This document shows, piece after piece, positions 1 to 6,025 of a DNA stretch of 12,402 nucleotides. Made by a program: the position numbers and the translations under genes. The DNA is from Anammoximicrobium sp032229885 (GTDB lineage Bacteria; Planctomycetota; Planctomycetia; Pirellulales; Pirellulaceae): contig JAVYAJ010000264.1 in the NCBI GenBank assembly GCA_032229885.1, positions 1 to 12,402 of the forward strand, read 5' to 3'. Numbering within the stretch: the stretch's first letter is position 1; every line of letters begins with the position of its first letter. The notes under the pieces were generated by a model. The model did no database searches. It had not been told where the DNA came from and was given only the letters and a program-made list of their open reading frames with translations.

Positions 1-13
1 AACTAAGACTCTA
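1..13. repeat. Left 13-bp direct repeat flanking the hairpin element
   Basis: AACTAAGACTCTA occurs at 1-13 and again exactly at 377-389, on either side of the hairpin cluster. Direct repeats bracketing an element are what a target-site duplication looks like, although 13 bp is at the long end for known transposases. The left copy touches the window edge, so the match may be longer. An alternative is that the motif belongs to the repeat family: the second copy of the family is preceded by GACTTAACG, which partly resembles GACTCTAACG here. Confidence 0.6.
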
Positions 14-376
14 ACGCGGGCTAGCGCCCGCAACCCAAGAATCTGTTTGGCCGAAGGCCTCTGATCACTGTAGCCTGGGGCAACGCCCCAGGGCTGGCGC
101 CGCGCGCGTGCCTCGTTTGGCCGAAGGCCATATTCATCTGGGTCGCGGTGACACGTTGATGTTGGCCTTCGGCCAACACGGTTGTTATCATCTCTGACTC
201 CTGGGCGTTGCCCCAGGCTACGTTGGTAATGGCCTTCGGCCAACACGCCCTCTGTCGTCTGTGGCGCGCAACAGTCTTCCTACCCAAATCCCACCTGACC
301 CAGTCAGGTGCCAGTAACCCACAAGTGTACTGTACACACCGTGTGCAAGATGCGCGCACCGTGCGCGCATGATACG
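14..376. repeat. Hairpin-rich non-coding repeat element, complete copy
   Basis: About ten short perfect or near-perfect inverted repeats are packed into 363 bases. They include GCGGGC/GCCCGC (16-21/26-31), GGCC-GAA-GGCC (49-59 and 119-129), CCTGGGGC-AAC-GCCCCAGG (74-92), GTTGGCC-TTC-GGCCAAC (161-177), CCTGGGC-GTT-GCCCCAGG (200-217) and GGCC-TTC-GGCC (231-241). Further ones are CACCTGAC-CCA-GTCAGGTG (292-310), GTGTAC-T-GTACAC (325-337) and ATGCGCGCA-CCG-TGCGCGCAT (350-370). Loops read GAA and AAC on the left half and TTC and GTT on the right half, so the core is arranged as a large imperfect inverted repeat. The first 127 bases recur at the right edge of the window. No credible gene lies inside: the 112-aa minus-strand reading (21-359) is a translation of the palindromes. 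A non-autonomous mobile element or REP-like structure is my inference. Confidence 0.75.
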
Positions 377-389
377 AACTAAGACTCTA
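377..389. repeat. Right 13-bp direct repeat flanking the hairpin element
   Basis: AACTAAGACTCTA is identical to bases 1-13. The sequence after it (GAGCAG) is unlike the sequence after the left copy, so the shared stretch ends cleanly at base 389. It marks the probable right boundary of the hairpin element. Confidence 0.6.
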
Positions 390-686
390 GAGCAGTCGCG
401 TCGGCATGGCTTGTCTGACGATGGTCTACGAGCTCATGTAATCCGCCTCTAAGAAATGGTGACTGCTGGACGGATCCACGCCGCTGCCGGACGCCATCTA
501 GGGCGTTCGGTTTCGATAGAATCCGCTCCGAAGAAGCCGCCGCTTGAAATCCGCCCGTATACGACTGTTGATGGTATACTTCGCGCGGGTCGAAATGGCA
601 CTTGGCGCGGCGGACTTCAGTTCGCCTTTGTCATACGGAACCTGATGTTCGCGAGGCCATTCTTACCCGCGCTCGGTATGTGTTGC
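390..686. other. Gene-free stretch downstream of the sialidase-like gene
   Basis: About 300 bases between the hairpin element and the stop of the sialidase-like gene. I find no open frame with coding character. A plus-strand TATACT at 575-580 resembles a -10 box, but it has no -35 partner and no downstream gene on that strand. No terminator with a T-run is visible. Confidence 0.5.
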
Positions 687-2024
687 TCAACGGTTGACCA
701 GACGGTTCGGTTTGTTCCAGATGATTCGGCAGAGATAGACTCGGTTATTCGCGCCGCGGCGGACGGTTCGGGCGATGTCATAAGGGTTCTGTGCATCGCC
801 CTGCATGCCCTCGGTGTCGAACACCCAAGACTCGTCTACCGTGGCATCCAACGCGCCTCCATTGCCGAATTGCGCGCCCCTGTCGGGCAGGAGGATTCGC
901 TCTGTCGCTCGGAGCACGCACAGACGTTTCGGGTCGACGCGGGCCATGAACAGCGGCGCGCGGTGTCGAATTACGTGGTCGTTGTCTCCACCTCGCCGCG
1001 TGTAGACGAGAAAAAGCCCATCGCTGTGCGTCACCCAGTGCTGCTGGGTGTTGTAGCTCCCCAATTCCTGCCCGTCATCGAATGTCCAAGGTGTCATTGG
1101 GCCGTATTTCAAGCCGTCGTCGCTCGTGGCGACATAGCCGCGCTGATCATGACGCAGGGTCAAATAGTAACGGTCCTGGAAACGGGTCAGTGATGGTTCT
1201 GCTAGACCTCGCGGAGTGGCGAGATCCAGGACGTCGCCATGTTCGACATAGACCAGGTTGCGGCCGTCAAACCGGCAACGAACCACCGTCACCGATGAAC
1301 AGATATCTGCTTCCCAGGCAGCCTGGGTCTTGGTCCGCTCGGATTCACGGGTGAAATAGATCGGCCAGAGAATGTATCCATTCGGGAGCTCGTAGCGCTG
1401 CGCGGCGCCGCCCGCACAGGAGTGGAACAATTCTTGGTCCGGCAATTCCAAAAATCTGACCCGAGACCATTGTCCGGCCGCCTCGTCATAAACCGAATAA
1501 ACTGCATAGTTGACAGGGCTGTCTTTCCCAAAAGCAGGTGTCTTCGCATCCGGAAGAAAACGATTGCTATGGCCGGTTGCAAGTAATTTGCCGGTGCGCG
1601 CGTGCCAGACGGGGACCAAATCCCAGGGCATCCAGAGGTACGGTCCTCCGTAGAGCGGAGCCGGCCCCAGCGCCGTCTGCTTGGCAGGAAGCGTCCAGGT
1701 TCGTCCGAGGTCGTTGGAACGTGCCGAGTAGTAGGCGCCGCCCACATCGCTTCCGTCCAAGAAGCCCTGGATCATGACAACAACGGCCGTGCGCGGCGGA
1801 ATGATGCCCACTCGCGAGCTGAACCATTCGGTCTTTTCGTCAAACCCGTCGGTAATGACGTCCAACTGAATCGTGTAGTCAAGGTCGGTGGTCGCGGGTT
1901 CGTCTGCTCCGCCGCGCGCCATGTCGGCGGCTGTCACGAGCAGCAAGACTGCCAAAGCCGTACTGCCAGTCCGGAGCCAAACGAAAATACGATGATGAGG
2001 TAGCCGGGAAAATAAGCTGTTCAT
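687..2024 (-). CDS. Secreted sialidase-like (BNR/Asp-box) protein
   Basis: 445 residues, predicted beta-propeller of the exo-alpha-sialidase superfamily. These act outside the cytoplasm, either on glycosides or as sugar-binding propellers. Residues about 18-40 form an N-terminal hydrophobic signal segment preceded by arginines. A perfect Asp-box (S-x-D-x-G-x-T-W) lies at residues 103-110, and a degenerate one (SDDG) at 301-304. An EPSL motif at 276-279 resembles the conserved Glu region of such propellers. The C-terminal HRAPLFMARVD segment (354-364) is one I associate with planctomycete sialidase-family proteins. The start at 2024 was chosen over the upstream ATG at 2156 because GGAGAG lies 8 bases before it and the signal peptide follows directly. 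I do not see a clear arginine triad, so true sialidase activity is unproven. The GC content, roughly 50-60% in sampled lines, is lower than in the neighbours. Confidence 0.82.
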   Translation of the reverse strand: MNSLFSRLPHHRIFVWLRTGSTALAVLLLVTAADMARGGADEPATTDLDYTIQLDVITDGFDEKTEWFSSRVGIIPPRTAVVVMIQGFLDGSDVGGAYYSARSNDLGRTWTLPAKQTALGPAPLYGGPYLWMPWDLVPVWHARTGKLLATGHSNRFLPDAKTPAFGKDSPVNYAVYSVYDEAAGQWSRVRFLELPDQELFHSCAGGAAQRYELPNGYILWPIYFTRESERTKTQAAWEADICSSVTVVRCRFDGRNLVYVEHGDVLDLATPRGLAEPSLTRFQDRYYLTLRHDQRGYVATSDDGLKYGPMTPWTFDDGQELGSYNTQQHWVTHSDGLFLVYTRRGGDNDHVIRHRAPLFMARVDPKRLCVLRATERILLPDRGAQFGNGGALDATVDESWVFDTEGMQGDAQNPYDIARTVRRGANNRVYLCRIIWNKPNRLVNR

Positions 2025-2133
2025 GCGCGTCGCTCTCCAATTGAAGTGGAAACACCAGGTGTGGACATAGAAGCTATCCCGGAAACGGGTTTGCGCGACA
2101 ACGGGACACTGAAACTCGGCTCGATGGTCAATG

Positions 2134-2148
2134 GGAACAATATGTTCC
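2134..2148. promoter_or_regulatory. Operator-like palindrome upstream of the sialidase-like gene
   Basis: GGAACA-ATA-TGTTCC is a perfect 6-3-6 inverted repeat centred about 117 bases upstream of the sialidase-like start. Its form fits a binding site for a dimeric regulator. It is not an exact GAAC-N4-GTTC LexA-type site, because the inner spacing is five. No clear -35/-10 pair was found nearby. Confidence 0.3.
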
Positions 2149-2181
2149 AGCGGCAAATCGATCGCGGTTAGAGCCTCAGTC

Positions 2182-2212
2182 CGTAGGATGCGCGCCTGGC
2201 ACGCATCCTACG
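2182..2212. repeat. Perfect 11-bp-stem palindrome (GTAGGATGCG type)
   Basis: CGTAGGATGCG (2182-2192) and CGCATCCTACG (2202-2212) are perfect reverse complements around a 9-base loop. It lies between the upstream minus-strand ORFs and the sialidase-like gene. No T-run follows on either strand, so it is not a textbook intrinsic terminator. It could be a dispersed palindrome that blocks transcription or protects a 3' end. Bases 2213-2315 beside it hold nothing I recognise. Confidence 0.7.
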
Positions 2213-2315
2213 AACGGAGACAGGACGCCGATCCTCGCCGCTTGCCGGCCGCAGACGTGCCGCGGAACCTCACCTGCGGTGTAGAAATGAAGCACGATCG
2301 AATAGCGGCACGGAG

Positions 2316-2567
2316 TTAGCGGTTTCCCACCAAATCAGCCGCTTTATCGGCCGTTTTGCGCCAATCGTCTGCAACCGAAGAGTTATCGACTGGGCAAGCT
2401 ACGGTCTGCCTGAGCGTGGCACGACGCGCGTCGCGGTCGGTCGCCGTGCAGATGCCGCACGTGTGACATGGTTCGAGGACCGATTCGGCGTCGGTTTTGA
2501 TGACGGGTGCAAGACCGGATTCCGTCAGTTCCGCGCCCTGCCAGCCAACGTCCCGTCGCGCCAGCAT
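2316..2567 (-). CDS. Doubtful small ORF with CxxCxxC motif, hypothetical
   Basis: 83 codons starting 14 bases after the stop of the lipoprotein gene and in a different frame, so it could be co-transcribed with it. Third positions are mostly G or C, which is mildly coding-like. Cysteines at 34, 37 and 40 form C-x2-C-x2-C, and a fourth at 58 is followed by proline, an arrangement reminiscent of iron-sulfur or zinc ligands. The middle is rich in Asp and Arg, and the tail reads DDWRKTADKAADL. There is no signal peptide or membrane segment. The start has only a G-rich stretch rather than a clear Shine-Dalgarno. I do not recognise a family, and it may be a chance open frame. Confidence 0.35.
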   Translation of the reverse strand: MLARRDVGWQGAELTESGLAPVIKTDAESVLEPCHTCGICTATDRDARRATLRQTVACPVDNSSVADDWRKTADKAADLVGNR

Positions 2568-2581
2568 CCCGCCCCATCCCG

Positions 2582-2851
2582 TCAGCGGGGCGCAGCGACG
2601 ACTGGCCGACTAAAAGTGCTGCCGATCGACGCGCGGCTGCGGTCCGCCTCGGACCAGGGCTTTTGGTAGTCTCGCGGACGCGAGCCGACGACCTCGGGAC
2701 CGGCCGCGCTGTCGGCATAGGGATCGTAGACCGAGGCGTTGAGTCGTTGCTGCTGAACCGTTCCCGGCGGGAAAAAGGGCGAACGATAGTGACAACCCGA
2801 GGTTCCGATCAACAGACCGCCCAAGACGAACGCAATCAGGCGTTTGGTCAT
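2582..2851 (-). CDS. Small putative lipoprotein, planctomycete type
   Basis: 89 residues. Residues 1-19 form a lipoprotein-like signal: MTKR, a hydrophobic core LIAFVLGGLLIG, then TSGC with the candidate lipidated cysteine at 20. The residue at -3 is Thr rather than Leu, Val or Ile, so the lipobox is imperfect. The mature part contains SPFFPPGTVQQQRLNASVYDPYADS and GPEVVGSRPRDYQKP, split here only for description. I associate these phrases with short 'membrane or secreted protein' entries in planctomycete genomes, of unknown function. The start at 2851 was chosen because the signal peptide begins there; an open frame continues to 3064, but its extra 71 residues look non-coding. AAGG about 10 bases upstream is a weak ribosome binding site. 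Expected location is the periplasmic face of a membrane. Confidence 0.75.
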   Translation of the reverse strand: MTKRLIAFVLGGLLIGTSGCHYRSPFFPPGTVQQQRLNASVYDPYADSAAGPEVVGSRPRDYQKPWSEADRSRASIGSTFSRPVVAAPR

Positions 2852-3088
2852 GCGTCGGTTGCCTTGTGTTGCTAGCACGGTCGTGGTCGCCGGACGGCGG
2901 TGCGCTTGCGCCCAAGTTCGCAGAGGCTCGGATCTCGCCGCTGCCGGATGATCCATGGTTCGTTGCCGCTTCGTTCGATCGGCGTTGATTCGCCGGATCG
3001 AAGTCGAAGGCCGGGGGATTATAGGCCCGCCGTCGCAGCGAGTGAAGGGAGATTCCGTGGCCATGTGTTTGGCGTCCTCGCCGTGAAC

Positions 3089-3114
3089 GTTGTGCCAATC
3101 CGTTGTGCCAATCC
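3089..3114. repeat. Tandem duplication, 13 bp x 2
   Basis: GTTGTGCCAATCC occurs twice, head to tail and without change. It looks like a recent replication-slippage product in non-coding DNA. Confidence 0.85.
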
Positions 3115-3139
3115 GCTATGGCGCCCCGTTGAGCCCGGC

Positions 3140-3196
3140 GCCGGTCGTCACGCGCCGGTCGTCACGCGCCGGTCGTCACGCAGCCGGTCGTCACGC
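3140..3196. repeat. Tandem repeat, 14-bp unit x 4
   Basis: GCCGGTCGTCACGC occurs at 3140, 3154, 3168 and 3183. The last two units are separated by an extra A, and a partial unit follows at 3198. Unit length and the lack of spacers exclude CRISPR. The likely origin is slippage, and copy number may vary between strains. Confidence 0.85.
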
Positions 3197-3367
3197 AGCC
3201 GTGAGGCCCGAAGCGGGACGCGCGGCTCGCGGTGCTATCACGGGCCGCCCGTCCTGATATCGTACTTCGGCAGCGGCCGCCCAAGATATGGCGGACGTTG
3301 TCGCAACTTTGCCTCGGACGGCGCACCCGTGGATCGATTGGTTGGCTGGCGTCAAGAATTCCGGCAA

Positions 3368-4372
3368 CTACGCTTGGGGTTGCGTATCGTCCGGGCCCTC
3401 GCCGGGAAGATAGATGTCGAGCAGCACGGTCAACTCGTGTGGAATCGCCAATGTCGGCCCGATCGCGGCAGGCAGCAACGCCGTCTGGCCTCGTTCGAGC
3501 GACAATCCGCTGGGATCGTCAGCCAGATCCAAGCGGCCCTGCAAAACGACCAGCAGATGAAAGCGATTCCCGCCGCCCAATACGGTCGGTTCGGAAAACT
3601 GTCGTCGATCCAAGACGAAGTGGTCGCACGCGACCAGTCGCTCGACCGTCGACAAAGCCGTCGCCCGCGGAATCTGTGGTCGAATTGGTCCGCGGGAAAA
3701 GTCGATGGCGTCCAACCCCTGCTGGATGTGCAGCGCGCGCGGCTTGCCATCCGCCCCCACTCGGTTCCAGTCGTACAGCCGGAACGTCGTATCGCTGGCT
3801 TGCTGGATTTCGGCGATCACCAGTCCGGCGCCGAGCGAGTGGACGGTCCCGGCGGGGATGAACACGCAGTCGCCTACGCGCGCCTCGAAGCGGTGCAAGC
3901 ACGTCTCGGCGGTCCCGGCGGCGATCGCCGCCTGCAGTGTCGCTCGGTCGACTCCGTCGCGCAGCCCGGCATAAATCACGCTGTTCGGGTTGGCGTACAA
4001 CACGACCCACGCCTCGGTTTTTCCCGAGTCGGGCAGGGCGAGTTGGGCGGCGCGGACATCGTCCGGATGCACTTGGACCGACAGCACGCGGCGGGCGTCC
4101 AAGAACTTGAACAGCAGCGGGAAGCGGCGTTGCGGAGCGTGGCGGCCGAGCAGTTCCACGCCGCGTTGGGCCACCAGTTCGCCCAACTTCTTGCCGCGCA
4201 GCCGTCCGTGGGCCACGACGCTTTGATCCGATCCGTGGTCGACGATCTCCCAGGATTCCGCATAATCGTCGCCCTGACCGATGGGCTTGTTGAGCAAGGT
4301 TCCCAGTCGCCGTCCGCCCCACAGATAGCGGCGAAACAACGGTTCAAACCGCAATGGATACAAGTTCGACAT
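3368..4372 (-). CDS. manA: Mannose-6-phosphate isomerase, type I (phosphomannose isomerase)
   Basis: 334-residue cytoplasmic Zn-dependent cupin that interconverts mannose 6-phosphate and fructose 6-phosphate. It feeds mannose into glycolysis or supplies GDP-mannose and GDP-fucose synthesis. The family zinc ligands are visible: Gln100 and His102 in SVQVHPDD, Glu120 in GKTEAW, and His178 in PAGTVHSLG. The conserved TFRLYDWNR (196-204) carries the active-site arginine region. An early YLWGG (16-20) and the length match short bacterial type I enzymes. The start at 4372 (MSNLYPLRF) was preferred to the ATG at 4405 because GGA lies just upstream and the family N-terminus begins with this pattern. 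It lies downstream of the ATP-grasp gene on the same strand, about 300 bases away, so it probably has its own promoter. A weak -10-like TATGCT at 4563-4568 (minus) lacks a -35 box. Confidence 0.93.
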   Translation of the reverse strand: MSNLYPLRFEPLFRRYLWGGRRLGTLLNKPIGQGDDYAESWEIVDHGSDQSVVAHGRLRGKKLGELVAQRGVELLGRHAPQRRFPLLFKFLDARRVLSVQVHPDDVRAAQLALPDSGKTEAWVVLYANPNSVIYAGLRDGVDRATLQAAIAAGTAETCLHRFEARVGDCVFIPAGTVHSLGAGLVIAEIQQASDTTFRLYDWNRVGADGKPRALHIQQGLDAIDFSRGPIRPQIPRATALSTVERLVACDHFVLDRRQFSEPTVLGGGNRFHLLVVLQGRLDLADDPSGLSLERGQTALLPAAIGPTLAIPHELTVLLDIYLPGEGPDDTQPQA

Positions 4373-4674
4373 GCTTTTCCGGCGTCCTGGTTCCCACGGA
4401 TCCAACGGCTGTTCCGCAACGCTGTGGGCAGGCAGGGCTCATGCCGCCGAGCGCATCCCCGCGAGGCCAGCGCCGCGCGCGCCGCCACGGCAACGGTGCC
4501 CAGAGGCCAAGTCTACGCCGACGCACAGCGGGCGCCGATCGCCTCGATTTCTCTGACACTCTAGCATACTTTGCCGTCCCAAACGAGGGTGTGCGTCGAA
4601 ATGCCGTTCGCAGCACTCCACGGCTCGGCCCGATCGTGCGAAGCCCATCTCGCGCGCGCCCGATCGTGCCAGGT
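4373..4674. other. Gap between manA and the ATP-grasp gene
   Basis: 302 bases without a gene. It holds two copies of GCCCGATCGTGC at 4628-4639 and 4658-4669, spaced 30 bases apart, and a possible minus-strand -10 element (TATGCT, 4563-4568) that could serve manA. Neither is strong. Confidence 0.45.
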
Positions 4675-5709
4675 TCAGCCGCGAGCAGGGTCATAAATCG
4701 CTCCAGACGCCGTGAACTCGACCTGCCGCGATGCGAATTGCAGTTCGGGATGTCGTCCCTCGGCCGCGGCGAGCATGGCGACAGCCAGATTCGTTTGCAG
4801 TAGCCGTCGTAGGCCGGTGTACGAAGTCGTCAGACGCGGATTGATCTCCACCACACAGTCCGCGCTGCCGTCTTCCGCTTCGCCCAGAATCAGGTCGACG
4901 CCAACATAGCCCTGCGTTCGCGGCAGGCAAGCGAGCGCCGCCAGCGCGAGCCGTTGGGCTCGGACAGCCAGCGGCGGAGCCAAGGGCGTAGAACCGCCCA
5001 GATAACGGAAGTGTCCGTCGTCGCTCAGCCGTTGTGAACACGGCGGGAGCGGCACATGAACTGCGGGCCCGCACAGCACGGCGACGCTGGCGGCCGTTCC
5101 CGGGAAAAAAGTCTCCAGGCGGGCCGACGAACCGAGGTGTGTCGCGTCATACGTGCTGGTCGGCGTCTCTAGGCGTTGAATCCCCTCCGAGCCGGCGCCG
5201 TCCGCGGGCTTGATGACCAGCGGATAAGGCATGTCCGTCGGCAGCGGGCGGCCCGGTTGAAACGGCCGACCCAACGGAACGGGCACGCCGCAATCGGCCA
5301 GCCGCGCGGCCGTCTCGTTCTTGTCCGAAGCGATCGCCGCAAACGTCGAACTCGGACTCAACAACCGGCCGCCGACCGCCTCGACCCAGCGGATGCGGTC
5401 CACCAGCGTCCGTCCCTGTTCGGGCGCGACGACCACCGTCCGATCGCAGGCCGCGGCGCAGCGGACAAACTCGGGCCGCTCGTGCTGCGCATCGTCGATC
5501 AGCGCGGCGACAGTCCCCGGCGCGTTGTGGAGCGCCAGCCGGGCGTCGCGCAACAGCACGACGTCCGTATCCGGAACGGCGGAAAAGTCGGCTGCCAGCG
5601 CGTCGATGATCGCGGTCCCTTCGGCCAGCAGACTCGGCGCCATGTAGGGTGCGGCGCGGGCGCCGCCCGCCGTAAAGTACTCGTAGATGAACACCGAACG
5701 GCGTCCCAT
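4675..5709 (-). CDS. ATP-grasp ligase, resembling tyramine-glutamate ligase MfnD
   Basis: 344-residue soluble ATP-grasp enzyme, which would join a carboxylate to an amine through an acyl-phosphate. The N-terminus MGRRSVFIYEYFTAGG matches the VYEY-x-SGGG opening of MfnD-like proteins. These build methanofuran precursors in methanogens and have relatives in H4MPT-using bacteria. Visible ATP-grasp elements are Lys167 with the glycine-rich loop in VIKPADGAGSEGI (165-177), Asp272 in GYVGVDLIL, and the metal-binding EINPRLTTSYTGL (288-300). GAGGG about 9 bases upstream supports the start at 5709. It is divergent from ettA across 313 bases. The substrate is inferred only: tyramine-glutamate ligation is plausible if the host makes a methanofuran-like cofactor, but other D-Ala-D-Ala or carbamoyl-type ligations cannot be excluded. 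The ATP-grasp fold itself is secure. Confidence 0.85.
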   Translation of the reverse strand: MGRRSVFIYEYFTAGGARAAPYMAPSLLAEGTAIIDALAADFSAVPDTDVVLLRDARLALHNAPGTVAALIDDAQHERPEFVRCAAACDRTVVVAPEQGRTLVDRIRWVEAVGGRLLSPSSTFAAIASDKNETAARLADCGVPVPLGRPFQPGRPLPTDMPYPLVIKPADGAGSEGIQRLETPTSTYDATHLGSSARLETFFPGTAASVAVLCGPAVHVPLPPCSQRLSDDGHFRYLGGSTPLAPPLAVRAQRLALAALACLPRTQGYVGVDLILGEAEDGSADCVVEINPRLTTSYTGLRRLLQTNLAVAMLAAAEGRHPELQFASRQVEFTASGAIYDPARG

Positions 5710-6022
5710 GGTCGTTTTCCCTCGGGCTGGCGGATCAAGGACTCGGGCAGATCATCGTACTGGCGCGGCCGCACCGGGCCGCGCCGGATGCGAGTGGTCG
5801 CCGGAGGCCAAGCCAGCGTCGAACCCAAGCGTCGGCGAGCCGTCGTGGTTTTCTCGCCACATCTAGCCCAGCCGGATCCTGTTCCACCGAGGCTGCCAGT
5901 GGCGGCCCGGCGGCTTCTCGTCGCGCAGCGTCATGGGTATACTCGCGGCGGCACGCGGCCCGTCCCTCTGCGGCCGATCGTCGGCGGGCGGAGCGAGTGG
6001 GCGGCGCGGGACAGGAGGAATG
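5710..6022. other. Divergent intergenic region between the ATP-grasp gene and ettA
   Basis: 313 bases that must hold promoters for both divergent genes. On the plus side, TATACT at 5938-5943 is the best -10 candidate. On the minus side, TACGAT around 5756-5761 is a weak -10. The reading frame upstream of ettA (from 5933) is open but Gly/Arg/Ser-rich and is not part of the protein. Confidence 0.5.
5915..5943 (+). promoter_or_regulatory. Candidate ettA promoter
   Basis: TATACT (5938-5943) matches five of six bases of the sigma-70-type -10 consensus. TTCTCG (5915-5920), 17 bases upstream, is a poor -35. This would give a leader of about 70 bases before the ettA start. It is tentative because planctomycete promoters are poorly defined. 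Confidence 0.3.
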
Positions 6023-6025
6023 ATG
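6013..6025 (+). promoter_or_regulatory. Ribosome binding site deciding the ettA start
   Basis: AGGAGG at 6013-6018 is followed by two in-frame ATGs, at 6020 and 6023. The first leaves one spacer base and the second four, so the second is more usable. It also gives the family N-terminus MGKQYIYT. Confidence 0.7.

Larger units (their letters stand above)
2852..3367. other. Long gap between the lipoprotein gene and manA
   Basis: 516 bases without a convincing gene. Minus-strand open frames through 2852-3098 are Arg- and Ser-rich shadows without family resemblance. The only structures I see are two short tandem repeats, listed separately. A promoter for the lipoprotein gene should lie here, but none is obvious. 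Confidence 0.5.

Noticed and set aside
21..359. 112-aa minus-strand ORF in the hairpin element
   Set aside because: It is a translation of palindromes (recurrent FGQT, AEGQ and WGNAQ phrases) with no ribosome binding site and no protein character.
575..580. TATACT as a plus-strand promoter
   Set aside because: No -35 box at a suitable distance and no plus-strand gene downstream.
456..1193. 245-aa plus-strand ORF
   Set aside because: Lies antisense to the sialidase-like gene; the opposite frame has the signal peptide, Asp-box and ribosome binding site.
2025..2156. 44-residue extension of the sialidase-like protein
   Set aside because: It would bury the signal peptide, and GGAGAG precedes the inner ATG at 2024.
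3140..3196. Possible CRISPR array
   Set aside because: The units are 14 bp and abut without unique spacers, so it is a plain tandem repeat.
2900..4564. 554-aa plus-strand ORF
   Set aside because: Antisense to manA, whose zinc-ligand motifs are all intact on the other strand; no family signature on this strand.
5933..6019. N-terminal extension of ettA from an upstream ATG
   Set aside because: Adds 29-30 Gly/Arg-rich residues absent from the family, and AGGAGG at 6013-6018 marks the later start.
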